Positions 30,079 through 41,289 of a stretch of DNA of 64,000 nt are shown here, piece by piece. Position 1 is the stretch's first letter. Each line of letters begins with the position of its first letter. The DNA comes from Coemansia sp. RSA 487. Lineage: Eukaryota; Kickxellomycota; Kickxellomycetes; Kickxellales; Kickxellaceae. Location of the stretch: NCBI GenBank assembly GCA_027577595.1, contig JANBRJ010000015.1, positions 62,001 to 126,000 of the forward strand, read 5' to 3'. The notes under the pieces were generated by a model. That model was not told the origin of the DNA and searched no databases. It saw nothing but the letters and a program-made list of their open reading frames with translations. The translations under genes and the position numbers were made by a program.

Positions 30079-33000
30079 CTTTTTTTTTACGTGATTCCAA
30101 GGAACTGGACAAATGCGATACTGATGAGACACACTCGTGGATGTGAACAGGACGACAGTGCAGCAGATGATGGGCGTCAAAAAGGGCAAGAGAGAGAATG
30201 ATGTGCTATCTGAGTGCGAGAAAAGGAGCAAGCAGGGAAAACTACGCTTTTTGTAAAGTGAATATGCCGTGCTGCTTACTTATGCTGGATGGTTTTCATT
30301 CCAACAAAAGTCAAAAGAAAAAGAACGATCTACCGAAAAGTCAAGAAATAGTACACGCAAGAGAGTCAGTGGAAAGAACTGGATGCGATAAAAAAAGGCA
30401 GACAAGCCCCTGTTGGTTCTAATAATAGAGTGTAGGAGGTATAAACACTATGTCTGTCGGTTAGAGCAATATGTGCCAATAGTTTTGCCGTTGATTTAAA
30501 CAAAAAAAAAACCTATTCACCAGAGCGAAGAGCAAGGAACAAGTGCAGATAGTAGGTAGGACAAGAAGTTGTTGGTTAGAGAAATGGATATTTTCCGGTC
30601 GTAAAGAAACAAAAAGAAAGCGTAAACAGGGAGATGATAGCTGGGATGGGAGCAGCAGAGGGATGGTGTGAGATTAAATAGGCTTCGGTATTGGGGTGGG
30701 TTTCCCCGTTGCAAATAATGAATAGACAATGGATGTAGAAGAATGAACAAGATAAACAGGAAGAGGAAGGGCAATCGGGGGATATTTAAGGCCAGCAGAA
30801 GAGAAGAGAAGGGCATCTCTTAATAAATGCTCAAGCAAACAACCAGTCTGGAAAAATTATGCGCAAAGCGCAGCTGACAGACGTCAGAAGAGACAAGGGC
30901 GGAGTGTGAATTTTTTGCCATGTCAAGATATCCACAATAGTATATATTGCGGCAAAGTGGAAGCGTGCAAGACTCTCGCCGCAGATAAAATGCCGGCGAG
31001 ATGCATGCCTAAAGAGCAAAAGATGGGTCCAAGTATCAGTGACATGAAGGCAGCAGTGTAGAATATGTAGGAGCGGGAGAGACATGCAATGCATGCCCTG
31101 TTGGCACAGATTCCCCTCCCCTTTTCTGCTTGGTCAAAGGGTGTTTCTTTTTGTGACAGGCACGAACAGGCGCTGAAATGAGGAGAGCGCTGGAAATCGG
31201 GGAGGGGAGGGAGGGAGAGAGGGGTTCTTACAGGGACATGCGTTCATCAAATTTCTCTCTCTGCCCGCATTTGGAAGGTGCCACATTCGTCCCATCCAAA
31301 TATTGGAGACTCGCAGACAGATGGGCTGGCCATGTTTGGCAAACAGGCTTGCCCATTTTCTGCAGGCATGTCGCTTGCAGGACGCATTGCCGGAGCGCAA
31401 ATTGGCTCATAAATCATATTATCCATCAATGCAAGCGCTAATGAAATGTCGCAGACATGATTCGCAAGATGCAACACAAAGAAGCAGCAGAGAAATAAAT
31501 GGGTGGAGACAGGCAGGCACACATCGTTGCGGAAAAGATGTGCTGGTAACTGACGCATGCGCCGCCTTTTGGTTGCATGTAACGTCCATAATCGCGCAGC
31601 AAACAAGGAAATAAGACGTTTGGAAGGGGGTATATCTGGCGTAACTGTGGCGGCGGCTGGGCAGTCTTTACAACCCTTTATTTTATTATCTCGAGAAAGT
31701 AAATAAAGTCAGCAGGAAGAAATGTCAATGGGGAGGCGAACAAAGGGCTACCGCCTCGTCGGCAAGCCACGCCCTTTTTTGCCATTGGTTTTTACTTTCT
31801 TGTCGCAAATAACTGGGAGGAGGTTATTTTTTATTCTGTGTCGGCAGGCCGTCGTTTATAGGCACTAAAGTGGAAATTGCAAACTAGTAAAGGGAATTCC
31901 AAAATAGGGCGTAGTTGCTAATAGCACATGGATGGGCGCCGTTGACATTCCACCAGCACGCTCAATGGGAAATTGATGGTAAATGAGGAAAGGTACGGGG
32001 GTTAAAAGAAAAATGCAATAGTTACTGGCACAGCACAGCCAACAGGAACAGACATGCGCCAAGCTGCAAAAATGTACCCGGTAGACAAAGCGTCTGTAAA
32101 AAAGAGCAAAAAATGCACGCTCCATTTTTTGAAATATGTGCATATGTGTGACTTGGCGATAGTGCATCTTGCCATACATTCTAGCCCGTGCTCCACACCT
32201 TATTTCCCTGCGTCTAGGAAAATAAAACGAGTAATCAGGCACTGTCTGCTTCTAATTAGGGAAGCTCCAGAAAGGAATTAACGATCCGAGTTGCGCTTCT
32301 GGCGAAATACGCGAGGTTTATGAAAAAGGAAAGGAAAGGGCGTTTCTTTACGCTTCAAGTTGTGTTTGCAGAGATGCAGGATGCTGAATTCCAAAAGCCA
32401 AGTGCAGGGCAATGAAGGACAATAATGTAAACATGGGCAAGGGGAAATAGGAAGATAAAGCAAACTAGACTTACCTTTGGGCTCACGATAACCGAGTATA
32501 TAAATATGGCAATATACAGATTGCTTATATGCTAGTGCAGGTGTTTGCAGAGAATGCAAATATACAAATGCTATTAAATGAAGCTAGAAAATATAGACAC
32601 CCGAAATATAATAAGAGAAAGAAATATATGTCTTTGGACGAGCAGAAATGACGCAAATATTCAAATGCGAAAAGGAAGCAGCGAGAAAAGATGAGGAAAC
32701 GAGCGATTCTGGATAAACACAGGAGAAAACGAGTTATAGCAGGGTAAGATAAAATATAGCACTGGCGGTTGGAGTTTGAAAATGAAGCAATGCAGCCGGA
32801 ATAAAAATAGTTCACTGGGAAAAAAAGTCAAGTCAAAAAGGGGGTACTTGACCACGAAGCACAAGCACAAAAGGAAAGGTGGTGTAATTCCAGGTCAGAA
32901 GTGAAGCAAGAAATATAGGAAGAAGAAAAGAAAGCGATGGCAAAAAAGGTTATCCCTTCCGACGCTCGAGCTTTAAGAGCAAAATCTCTTGGGCCAAGGA

Positions 33001-33526
33001 GGAAAGGCGCGGTATATAGCCTTGTATGAAGAGATACAGGGCCATGGAGGAATCGCTGGGCCGAGCTGAATAAAGGGGGAGGAGGCAGCATCGCGAAGAA
33101 AGCCCACCCGCAGCCTCGCCCGGGTGATTTAGTGACCGAGGAAGAAAGGGAATGCCCGAGGCCTTGCGCGCAGCCCTTTGTTGTCCGCCGTTCGTGTGTG
33201 AATGTGGACAACCACGGTATATGCGAGGCGAGCGGGAGAGAGGGGGGTTGCGAAAGGGTGTGGTGAGGGGCGGCTTTCTCCCCCCGGGTGTACCAGTCGC
33301 CGGCGAGAAGGGGGCGTTGAAGCAGGTGCACCTTATGATCCATTGTCTGGGCTTGTTACTTTGCAGTAGCGCTGTCGACAGCAGTGGTTGTCGTTGGCTC
33401 TATTTGCTTACGCTTGCCCAAGCAAGCGCAGGCAGTGTGCAGTTTGGGCTACGCTGAGGTCGCGTCTATATGCATCGGAAAACATTCTGCAGGAAATATA
33501 GGGCCTGAACACCGGTGGCTCTCGCA

Positions 33527-33897
33527 ATGCACACATCCCTCAAACTCCCAGGTAAGCACTGCATCGCACTCATCCATGGCTCCTTGGCTCCGCTCTGGGC
33601 TCATCTTTGACGGAATTCACAGCTCCAAGCGGACAAGTGATTGAGAAGCGCAGCGGATGTGCAATTGGCCATTGTATGCTCTCTACGATGTGTTTATCTC
33701 ATGCAGCGAATATGAAAAACGAAATGCAGGAAACGCATATTTATTTTCTGCTTGCACTCACACATCGATTTTCCAGAGTACCTGTTTTTGTGGAAGGTGT
33801 CAATGCTTTCTCTCGGCTGCAAGTGCTTCCATATCCCTTCCTACTACCATATTTGGCCGTAGGTGCGTTGAAATCGAGCTGCTGTTCTGTGCTTTGA
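33527..33897 (+). other. Possible small spliced transcript
   Basis: An ATG at 33527 opens eight codons ending at a CAG|GTAAGC donor (33552). An acceptor TTCACAG near 33622 joins an open frame that continues to a TGA at 33897, giving roughly 100 residues. No family is recognised and composition is not clearly coding. A spliced non-coding RNA is equally likely. Confidence 0.18.
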
Positions 33898-34153
33898 CCC
33901 GAAATCAAACAACCAACACAACACAGTCTTTGTTTGGAACTGTCAATTGCAGTGTGTAAGGAACATCCCAGGAAAAATATCAACAATTGGCAAGCTTTTG
34001 TAACATGCACAAAACAATACATGTATCGGGTGTGGGTGGGCATTGCGCACATGTGCGAGACACTGCGTTTTCCAAAACCCAGCTTTATGGTCAAAAACTG
34101 ACATTAGATGTCGCTATTTAAAGCACATGCGCCTTGCACAGAAACGCGTATAC

Positions 34154-34581
34154 ATGAAGCTCATGATGCGACTGCTGCTGCTGCCGCTGCTTCCGATCCC
34201 GACAAACCAGGGCGAAATGATGAACGCCAAGCACGCAGGTAAGAATAAAATATATATGACTAGAGACAAGCAATTCCGCTCTAGCACACAAATCAACACA
34301 CCTCGAGGCTGGGGTGCATTATTGCTCTTGTGGAGAGAAACGCGGGACGAAGGACGTCATGTATTCTCAGCAACAGCAAGCGATAACAAATGTGTTTGGT
34401 TTGTCCAGCTGCAAATCCATTCCGTGTATCTTGCTGCCAGCACGCATCGCGCAGATAATGTTGCAAAAAAAAAGCCTGTGAATGCAAAGCATGCTGATTG
34501 TGACGACAGAACCTTGTTCTTTTCTTTCTTTTCCCAGAATATTGCACTTTATCTTTTTTAAGAGTACCTCCTAATAATTAG
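34154..34581 (+). other. Possible spliced micro-gene or 5' exon
   Basis: A TATTTAAAG element at 34115-34123 is followed by an ATG at 34154 (MKLMMRLLLLPLLP..., leader-like). The frame ends at GCAG|GTAAGA (34239). A pyrimidine-rich acceptor TTCTTTCTTTTCCCAG (to 34537) continues in phase for 14 codons to TAG at 34581. The product would be about 42 residues with a hydrophobic N-terminus. Alternatively these are untranslated exons of the isomerase gene that starts at 34786. Confidence 0.25.
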
Positions 34582-34785
34582 CTCATTCTCTGTTGAGTTG
34601 TTTTCATTTGAAGCATTGCTGTCGGCGTACTATTGCGGGTGTCTCGTATATTGTCAAGTGTTTCCGCTCGTCACAGGTGGCTAATAGCTTGTCAACAATA
34701 ACGCATGGAAGGTTTCCTTCATTATATTCCTCCAGAAACAAGACAGCGCTAACATAATACGAAATAAGGAGCCACATCGACCAAA

Positions 34786-35718
34786 ATGCACATTCCTGGG
34801 AATATTTTGAAAGCAGCCGTGGCTTATCAAGTACCAAGAAGTATACCGGCAACCGTCGGCCCGACCCTTGTTTGCCGGCTATCAACAACAAAAAAGCGGG
34901 CCAATCGCGACCAGCCATTTTACGTAACCTTCCAAGAGCTGAGCCATTCCCCCGGGTGCATCGCCACAATAACGATGAATAACCCACGCGCGAACACCTT
35001 TGACCAACAATCGCTGGATGCACTCAACGACGCTGTTTCAGAGGCTGAGGCCAACAAACGTGTGCGTGGGCTTGTTTTGGAGTCGGCCGTGGCTGGCTTC
35101 TTTTCCGGTGGCTTCAATCTTTCTGTGTTCCAGCAAATAACGGATGCCGAGTTTACGCGGCTGTGGGCCGTCTCCAAGGCCATATTCCGACGCATCCATG
35201 CGCTGCCTGTGCCTTCCGTGGCTGCAATCAACGGCCACGCCCTGGGTCTGGGCTTTGTGTTTGCCATGGCCTGCCAGTTCCGCTACATGGTACGCTCCGA
35301 TGCGCAAGGATCTGGCGGCAAGAAGCTTGTCGGGCTTAATGAAGTAACCGTGGGCCTTCCTATTCCCGAGTGGCTTGTCCTGCGCTTCCGCGATCTCACA
35401 ACGCCACGAACCGCCGAGGACCTTCTTGCGACCGGCGCAATGCTTTCTGCATCCAGCGCGCACGGGTCTGGGCTTGTAGATCGGCTGTTTTCCTCCAGTG
35501 CAGAGATGCACACTGCAATCGTCGCTGACCTCAGCCGCCGCGCCATGGTCCCCCATGAAGCGCAAAAACAAACGATTGCGTTGCTGCGGAGCGATTACCT
35601 CAGCCGTTTTGACGCGTGCAATGAGCGCGACAACCGCTTCTTTTGGGATGCGGTCAGTAGCACCAGCACGCAACAGGCTATCGAGGGCGCACTGGCTAAA
35701 CTCAAAGCAAGAAAATAA
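34786..35718 (+). CDS. ECI1: Mitochondrial delta3,delta2-enoyl-CoA isomerase (crotonase family)
   Basis: 310 residues from the ATG at 34786 (CCAAA before it). The N-terminus (about 1-38, with R19, R31 and K37) suits a mitochondrial presequence. Crotonase features are present in order: ITMNNPRANTFD near 62-73, the first oxyanion-hole segment GFFSGGFNLSVF (104-115), the second one INGHALGLGF (148-157) and GLNEVTVGLPIP (183-194). E186 aligns with the catalytic Glu of mitochondrial 3,2-trans-enoyl-CoA isomerase. The enzyme shifts double bonds so that unsaturated fatty acids can enter beta-oxidation (family knowledge). The C-terminal end KLKARK lacks a clear PTS1, supporting mitochondria over peroxisomes. 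No intron. A hydratase is less likely because only one catalytic Glu is in place. Confidence 0.88.
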   Translation: MHIPGNILKAAVAYQVPRSIPATVGPTLVCRLSTTKKRANRDQPFYVTFQELSHSPGCIATITMNNPRANTFDQQSLDALNDAVSEAEANKRVRGLVLESAVAGFFSGGFNLSVFQQITDAEFTRLWAVSKAIFRRIHALPVPSVAAINGHALGLGFVFAMACQFRYMVRSDAQGSGGKKLVGLNEVTVGLPIPEWLVLRFRDLTTPRTAEDLLATGAMLSASSAHGSGLVDRLFSSSAEMHTAIVADLSRRAMVPHEAQKQTIALLRSDYLSRFDACNERDNRFFWDAVSSTSTQQAIEGALAKLKARK

Positions 35719-36519
35719 AGCAAAGCCCGCCCCCTCTGGCGACAATAACGTGGTCACATTGCCCTTTTCCTACTGCATCTTTATTGTATTTTGGACAAAA
35801 TATAATGAAAATGCTACTGTACTTTGTCGGAAAATCCAATTGAGGGATCCTTGGATTTAATACATTCAAATTCTTTTTTTTTTTTAATTTCGTTCTAACA
35901 CGACAGCGGTGGGATGTTGGCTTACTCAGCTGGTGTTTATTCTACTACTCTCTTGGATTTTAACATGCTAATCTTACTGTCTTGGAAAGCGTTTTTGATC
36001 CTTCATTAATTTACCCATTGTTAGCCGATAAAAGTAATCACAATATGAAGCACAGTTCTATTCATTTTGAATAATGGCAATTCTTTTTTCCTTTATAGCC
36101 CCTAACAGTAGCATTACCATGTCAAGTAAAAAAGCAAGTAATGGGCTGGCTAGAGTTTGGATTGTGCACTGACTTGTATTGCACGAATCTTACACCATAC
36201 ATCCTGATGGATGTAAAAGGTCCACATATTATTTCGCCATCCGAACAATCATGATTACGACGTTATTTTGATTTCTCGTATTGCCAGGGGAATTACAGCA
36301 ATGTTTTGTATATACAGCTCATGAAAACAGCAAAATAAATAGAACAAGTGGCACTTGCGCCCCCTCTTTCTTTTGCCCCACGCAGTACTCGGCAATTGTG
36401 TATGACCGGATAACTGGGTTTACACGCCTATATATCAATTTAACTGCCTTTTCTTAGCCTAAACAACGGCATTGTTACTTTAAACGTAAACAAAGCAAAA
36501 ATAAAATAAACGAAACCGC
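35719..36519. other. Convergent spacer between ECI1 and the ER cyclophilin
   Basis: 800 bp, A/T-rich, with an AATAAA-like signal on each side. No gene seen. Confidence 0.5.
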
Positions 36520-37158
36520 TCAAAGTTCAATACGCAGCGGAATTTCATCCTCATCAATAGTGAGCTCACCGCTATCAGCAATGACGACATCTTCCTTGGG
36601 CTTGTCGCCTGCCCTAGTTGGCAAGTTCTCGATCTTATGGACAATATCTAAGCCTTCCATGACCTTGCCAAACACGACGTGACGACCATCGAGCCAAGAT
36701 GTGGTCACCGTGGTAATAAAGAACTGCGACCCATTGGTGTTCTTGCCAGCATTGGCCATCGACAGGATGCCAGGGCCGGTGTGGCGAAGCTTGAAGTTCT
36801 CATCGGCAAACTTCTCGCCATAGATGGACTTTCCGCCAGTACCATCGCCGTTGGTGAAGTCGCCGCCCTGGATCATAAAGTCCTTGATAACACGGTGGAA
36901 CGTGCTGCCCTTGTAGCCGAAGCCCTCCTCGCCAGTTGCCAGCGCACGGAAGTTCTCGGTGGTCTTGGGAACGGTCTTGCCGAAAAGCCCGATAACGATG
37001 CGGCCCAGGTCCTTGTCGCCTTGCTTGATGTCAAAGTACACCTTGTTTGTCACCACTGGGCCACGCGCTGCCTGCACGATGCGGGCGCTCAGCATCATAA
37101 ACAAAAGCGTAACATAGAACAGGCCGGTGGCCCGCAGTATCGCAAAGGGAGCCCTCAT
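36520..37158 (-). CDS. ER cyclophilin B-type peptidyl-prolyl isomerase
   Basis: 212 residues from the ATG at 37158. A hydrophobic signal sequence (about 1-31, ending ARIVQA) is followed by a full cyclophilin domain: [22 protein letters not shown], catalytic [15 protein letters not shown] with R89, F94 and Q97, NGSQFFITT, and W155 in the cyclosporin-binding position. It accelerates proline isomerisation during folding in the secretory pathway (family knowledge). The tail ([13 protein letters not shown]) has no HDEL-type retention signal, as in vertebrate cyclophilin B. The 5' flank is shared divergently with the GDP-mannose transporter gene, so the two secretory-pathway genes may share a promoter region. 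Confidence 0.96.
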   Translation of the reverse strand: MRAPFAILRATGLFYVTLLFMMLSARIVQAARGPVVTNKVYFDIKQGDKDLGRIVIGLFGKTVPKTTENFRALATGEEGFGYKGSTFHRVIKDFMIQGGDFTNGDGTGGKSIYGEKFADENFKLRHTGPGILSMANAGKNTNGSQFFITTVTTSWLDGRHVVFGKVMEGLDIVHKIENLPTRAGDKPKEDVVIADSGELTIDEDEIPLRIEL

Positions 37159-37725
37159 TCCTATAGTATTTCCTTGTTGGCAAAATGAGAGAGAGAAAAA
37201 AGTCGAGTAAGAAATAGACTAACTGTATGGTAAAAGCAAAAGCTGATGACTTGTAATTCGGGAAAGCAAAGAAGCTGGCGTTGTTTCTATTGTGTCCAGA
37301 CGAAAATAAGCGTCTCTTTCTGAGCACCCAATGAAGACACTTTACGTCACAGCAACCAACAAACAGCCTGGACCAGAAAGAACGTAATCCAATCAAATCA
37401 AGAAATCACCTAGTTCAAGCAAAAATGCTATCAAAAGCTGATCAGTGTTTTACTTTATTTTATTTTTTTCCCAAAACAAGAAAGCCATGCGTTTCACGCT
37501 TTTTGAAAATATTTTTCATACATCAACATTGAAGAGAGACGATCTTGGTCAGAGCTATTGTCTCCACACGTTACACATTATACATTACACATCACACACA
37601 GCGCGTGTACCTGTCGTACTACTCGTGCCTTTCTCTCCTTGGCTCTCCGAATTTCCTTCCTTATATTCTTTCGACAATCCTTTTTATTTTGCATCTACCT
37701 TTTTCGCATATTCTTTTGTCTGAAA
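37159..37725. other. Divergent promoter region, ER cyclophilin / GDP-mannose transporter
   Basis: 567 bp with pyrimidine-rich tracts on the plus strand before the transporter start and an open but ATG-less frame extending the transporter upstream. No distinct element beyond A/T-rich patches. Confidence 0.5.
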
Positions 37726-38742
37726 ATGAGCTCGAATTTGATACAGACGGCGATTCCCATCATTGCGTATTGCGCATCGTCCATCACAATGACGCTGGTC
37801 AACAAGCTGGTGCTCTCGGGATTCCAGTTCCACATGGTTTTCTTCATGCTGGCGGTGCAGGCGTTCGGGAGCGTTGGGCTCATGGTGCTGGCAAACCGCG
37901 TCGGGCTCAATGTCAAATACCGCGCAATGAATATGCCGGATGCCAAGACGTGGTTCCCCGTGGCATGCTCACAAGCAATGATGCTGTACACGGGTGGAAA
38001 GTCGCTCGAATATCTGAACGTGCCGCTGTTCACCGTGTTCAAGAACCTGACGATTATTGCGGTGGCGTACGGAGAGAAGCTTGTGTTCAATGCAGCCGTT
38101 ACGCCGCTGATGTTGACGTCGTTTTCGCTGATGGTTCTGTCGTCGGTGGTTGGCGCGTGGAACGATATCTCGTTTACTGGGTGGGGCTACTTCTGGATGA
38201 CGCTCAACTGCTTCACTTCGGCGACGTTTGTCATCCACATGCGCAAGGTCATCAAGCAGGTCAACTTCCAGGACTTTGACACCGTGTACTTCAACAACCT
38301 TCTGACCCTGCCCTTGTACATCATTCTCAGTCTTGTTCAGGAGAACTGGTCGGGCTTTGTTGTCTACTACTCGGACAAGGCTAACGCCGACGAGCTCAGC
38401 CAGTTTGTGCGTGGGATGTTCATCTCGGGCGTTGCTGCCTTTGCCATCTCGTACTGCTCGCCCTGGTGCCTGCGCACAACCTCCTCGACTACGTACTCGA
38501 TGATTGGCGCCCTCAACAAGCTCCCCATTGCTGTCTTTGCCATGCTCTGGTTCCCCGATCCGATCACCGCCGGCGGTGTTCTGGCAGTGCTGCTGGGCTT
38601 TTCCGCCGGTCTGGTCTACACACATGCAAAGAACCTACAGAAGCGCGACCAGCCACGTGGCGCCCAAGTGCTTCCACCGCCCGTTTTGATGGATAGACTC
38701 GACCGCAACGGCCACTCCTCTTCGAATCATGAAAGCAAATAA
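37726..38742 (+). CDS. VRG4: Golgi GDP-mannose transporter
   Basis: 338 residues from the ATG at 37726 (AAAATG). The open frame continues 56 codons upstream without an ATG. Ten hydrophobic helices fill residues about 8-300, as in nucleotide-sugar transporters. The GALNKLP motif (261-267) and the YFNN motif (188-191, FYNN in yeast) are the two GDP-mannose-binding motifs of Vrg4/GMT proteins. It exchanges GDP-mannose for GMP across the Golgi membrane and supplies mannosylation of glycoproteins and lipids (family knowledge). The charged C-tail is cytosolic in the family. An AATAAA overlaps the stop region. Confidence 0.95.
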   Translation: MSSNLIQTAIPIIAYCASSITMTLVNKLVLSGFQFHMVFFMLAVQAFGSVGLMVLANRVGLNVKYRAMNMPDAKTWFPVACSQAMMLYTGGKSLEYLNVPLFTVFKNLTIIAVAYGEKLVFNAAVTPLMLTSFSLMVLSSVVGAWNDISFTGWGYFWMTLNCFTSATFVIHMRKVIKQVNFQDFDTVYFNNLLTLPLYIILSLVQENWSGFVVYYSDKANADELSQFVRGMFISGVAAFAISYCSPWCLRTTSSTTYSMIGALNKLPIAVFAMLWFPDPITAGGVLAVLLGFSAGLVYTHAKNLQKRDQPRGAQVLPPPVLMDRLDRNGHSSSNHESK

Positions 38743-38991
38743 TAAAATTCCGTTCTTGTCATTATACTTTTTGCGGCTTTCCTTTCTTTCGTGCTAAAAG
38801 TAAAAAGTTTCTCGCAGGTGTCATTAAAATTTTATTTACAAATAATATAAAAAAGTCGTTATTGAAATCTTGGGAGCCTACATGTCAAAAATGTTTGGGT
38901 TTCAAATAGCACAACGTGAATACTTTTTTAGTAGCTCATGTAGATTGCTTCTTTCCAGAAAATAGTAGAGAAACTATTGGTTTTCGTGGGC

Positions 38992-39096
38992 TCAGCCAAA
39001 ATTGTTTAGGTAGCTAGGTGTTTCTCGTCATTACTCGGTAGCTTCTCAGAAAGAGAGTGCCAACAAGTAAATAAAGTCAAATGCCTGAATCATCAC
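38992..39096 (-). ncRNA. Candidate box C/D snoRNA, copy 1
   Basis: On the minus strand it starts with box C GTGATGA (39096-39090). Box D' CTGA is at 39049-39046, a C'-like ATGACGA at 39031-39025 and box D CTGA at 38995-38992, a 105-nt span typical of C/D snoRNAs. Flanks GGC and GCC could pair as a short terminal stem. A diverged copy with the same four boxes lies 299 bp away. Conserved guide candidates lie before D' (CTCTCTTT) and before D (CTAGCTACCTAAAC). I could not match these to rRNA by memory. Confidence 0.5.
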
Positions 39097-39290
39097 CGCC
39101 ATACACTGGAACTTTCTATGAATAAAAGAAAGTTTGGTACTTACAGCTTGACTGCCGAAAAAAACATAAAACATTGCTCATTTACTTCATTGCCTATAAA
39201 GTCAAAATAGATACTTCAAAATGTGTGATATTAGTATAATATCGTAGAAACAACACAATGACATTTAAATAAGGAACAGCTTTGCTTATC

Positions 39291-39395
39291 TCAGTCAAGT
39301 TAGTTTAGGTAGCTAGGGAGTTGTCGTCATTACTTGGTGGCTTCTCAGAAAGAGAGCGCCAGTAAGTAAATAAAGTCAAATGCCTGACTCATCAT
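39291..39395 (-). ncRNA. Candidate box C/D snoRNA, copy 2
   Basis: Same architecture as copy 1: box C ATGATGA (39395-39389), box D' CTGA (39348-39345), C'-like ATGACGA (39330-39324), box D CTGA (39294-39291). Here the flanks GCTTTC and GATAAGC pair as a six-base-pair terminal stem with one bulge directly beside boxes C and D, the expected k-turn closing stem. Changes between copies spare the four boxes. Confidence 0.55.
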
Positions 39396-39760
39396 TGAAA
39401 GCAGCAATGGTTTTTTTTTACAAACACAAGATCAGCTCATATGTACCTCTATAAAATTACATTGTCACTATGAGAAAAAAGCAAACAAAAAATACATAAA
39501 GGAAAAGGAGCGGAGAGAAGAAAGAAAATGCGCGGGATCAAAGATCGGTTGTCGAAAATAGGTGAGAAAAATTTTCTCCAGCTTTTACAAACACAGGAAG
39601 AAAATCCAATCTGTCCTTGATCTTGATCTATCGCCGCTTCCACAATATCCTCGATGATGCAACATTGTGCTTTTCAGTAAAATGTAACAGCTTAGATATC
39701 AGCTTTCCATTTAAAAAGGAGCTGGATGGTGATTTAGAAAGATGAAAGAAAAACAACAGA

Positions 39761-40354
39761 CTATGCCTTTGCGATATCAATTGCACGCGTGCCCTGCGCA
39801 TCGACAACCTTGACGGTGAAATTGGGCATATCGGCCATAAAGCGCGTTTGCACCGCATTGATACACTTCTTGACAATTCCCAGCCCTTCCTCCAGTGTGA
39901 TGTCTTCCTTGTACTCGCGGTCAAACACCGAGTAGATTATATACGACGGATATCCGTGCGAGCCAAAAGGCACCCTGGTCAGGGCCGCCAGATAGTCGAT
40001 CCAGTAAAGCGAAGCCTCTCCAGTCGTCTTGTCATACCCACTAACAAGGACATTGACCTTGTATGCACCACGCGACCTCAGCGCATCTGCAAGCTCTCCG
40101 CGAACAAAGTTGGCCACCTCCTTTGGCGTCAGGTCCTGCGCGTTGCGCACGCTATAGAGCTTCACATTGCCCTGAATGTACTCTGAAAAGGGGTCAATGT
40201 CTCCGTCTGCTCCTGTCACCGTCATCATCGTGTACGGCGTCAGCTGCCAAGTCTTGTCCTTGTTGTGCTTCATCTTCACTATCGACCGTGAGACACCAGT
40301 GTCCGTCACTGAAATTGCGAAATCCCGCCCTGTGATTGCAAACTGCGTGTCCAT
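39761..40354 (-). CDS. PRE1: 20S proteasome subunit beta-4 (PSMB2 type)
   Basis: 197 residues from the ATG at 40354. It aligns along its whole length with Pre1/PSMB2: KDKTWQLTPYTMMTVTGADGD, FSEYIQGNVKLYSVRN, FVRGELADALRSR, YKVNVLVSGYD, LYWIDYLAALTRVPFGSHGY and EEGLGIVKKC. As in all beta-4 subunits there is no N-terminal catalytic Thr to unmask, so this is a non-catalytic structural subunit of the 20S core. Full length, no intron. Its 3' end faces the snoRNA-like pair. Confidence 0.96.
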   Translation of the reverse strand: MDTQFAITGRDFAISVTDTGVSRSIVKMKHNKDKTWQLTPYTMMTVTGADGDIDPFSEYIQGNVKLYSVRNAQDLTPKEVANFVRGELADALRSRGAYKVNVLVSGYDKTTGEASLYWIDYLAALTRVPFGSHGYPSYIIYSVFDREYKEDITLEEGLGIVKKCINAVQTRFMADMPNFTVKVVDAQGTRAIDIAKA

Positions 40355-41289
40355 TTTTCTAACTTTGTTCCTAGATGTTGAAATTTAGGCGAGTAAATGC
40401 GATGAAAATCAAACAAAATATACCACAAATGTTGATTATTTTAATGCGAAAAAGAAAGCCAGATAAATGCGGTGGATAGGACAAGCGAGGGCAAAGCATT
40501 TCTAACCTTCAAAGCATACGTAATCGCCAACATTTTAACCTTTAACCACAATTTCTAGATCACGATTGATCAGCTAAAAATCAATGCACGTGACAATATA
40601 CGTTTTGATACTATGCATCATTTTTTCAGCGTGTATAGAGATTAAGAAACAAGCTTGAGACGGCATTTGGTGTCTAGACCAGCTGAAATATGTGTTTGCC
40701 GCAGTAGTTGTAATCATTACCATTATTATTTGCCATACATCGTTTGCGGCGTTCTAGATTTTTTTTGCTGATCAGTGCAACACATGTTATTTGCGTTTCG
40801 TGATCTACGTAAAGGATGCGATATGATGTGGATCTAAAACGTCTCGTAAATGATGAGACCGATGATACGTGGAATCGTATTTTTTACATTAGTTTATCAT
40901 TCCTGTAGATATTTTTTCGTAGGTCATCCGTCTGTCAAAAATTCAAAAAGGATTTTAGCGATACACCACACCATTTGCAGCTCCATATATTTTTCTAACG
41001 AAACTGATCTGCATGTTTCTAAGCTTGTATGAGAAGTTAGTAATATTAGATATTCCAGCTACGAGAAACAAGAAATACTTTACGAAGTAGGACAATATTT
41101 TAGGAATCATACGAGATGCATAAAGACAAACAAACCTACGCGAAACATATATAAACATCCTTGTCCGTTCCTGCAACCATGTCCACAGTTTCCAGTTTAC
41201 ATACACCGGATACACACTCTTTTTTACTACTTGAATATTGTCTTAATTTTATAACCTCAAGCATTAAAGTATTTGCAACAAGATAAACA
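40355..41289. other. Divergent A/T-rich spacer before the first mucin gene
   Basis: About 935 bp. It holds the PRE1 promoter and, at 41146-41157, a clear TATA element for the mucin gene. No other gene seen. Confidence 0.5.
41146..41157 (+). promoter_or_regulatory. TATA box of secreted mucin-like gene 1
   Basis: CATATATAAACA, about 135 bp before the ATG at 41290. Confidence 0.5.

Larger units (their letters stand above)
30079..34785. other. Gene-poor region of 4.7 kb
   Basis: The first few hundred bp are the transcription-factor leader and promoter. The remainder has A/T-rich and purine-rich stretches (for example GGGAGG runs at about 31200-31225). Many ORFs up to about 170 codons on either strand lack domains and good starts. 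Two strong GTAAG donors with in-phase acceptors hint at spliced RNAs (33527-33897 and 34154-34581). No tRNA seen. Confidence 0.45.
38743..39760. other. Convergent 3' spacer holding the two candidate snoRNAs
   Basis: About 1 kb between the 3' ends of VRG4 and PRE1. Apart from the two related ~105-bp copies listed below, only A/T-rich sequence is seen. Confidence 0.55.

Noticed and set aside
32828-33343. 171-codon minus-strand frame in the gene-poor interval
   Set aside because: It has an ATG, but composition is not coding-like, there is no domain and no promoter signal; kept as non-coding.
37969-38625. 218-codon minus-strand frame opposite the GDP-mannose transporter
   Set aside because: Antisense to a secure gene.
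39004-39394. Reading the duplicated 105-bp copies as a transposon end repeat
   Set aside because: The copies are direct, have no inverted ends or target duplication, and keep C/D boxes; snoRNA is the better explanation.
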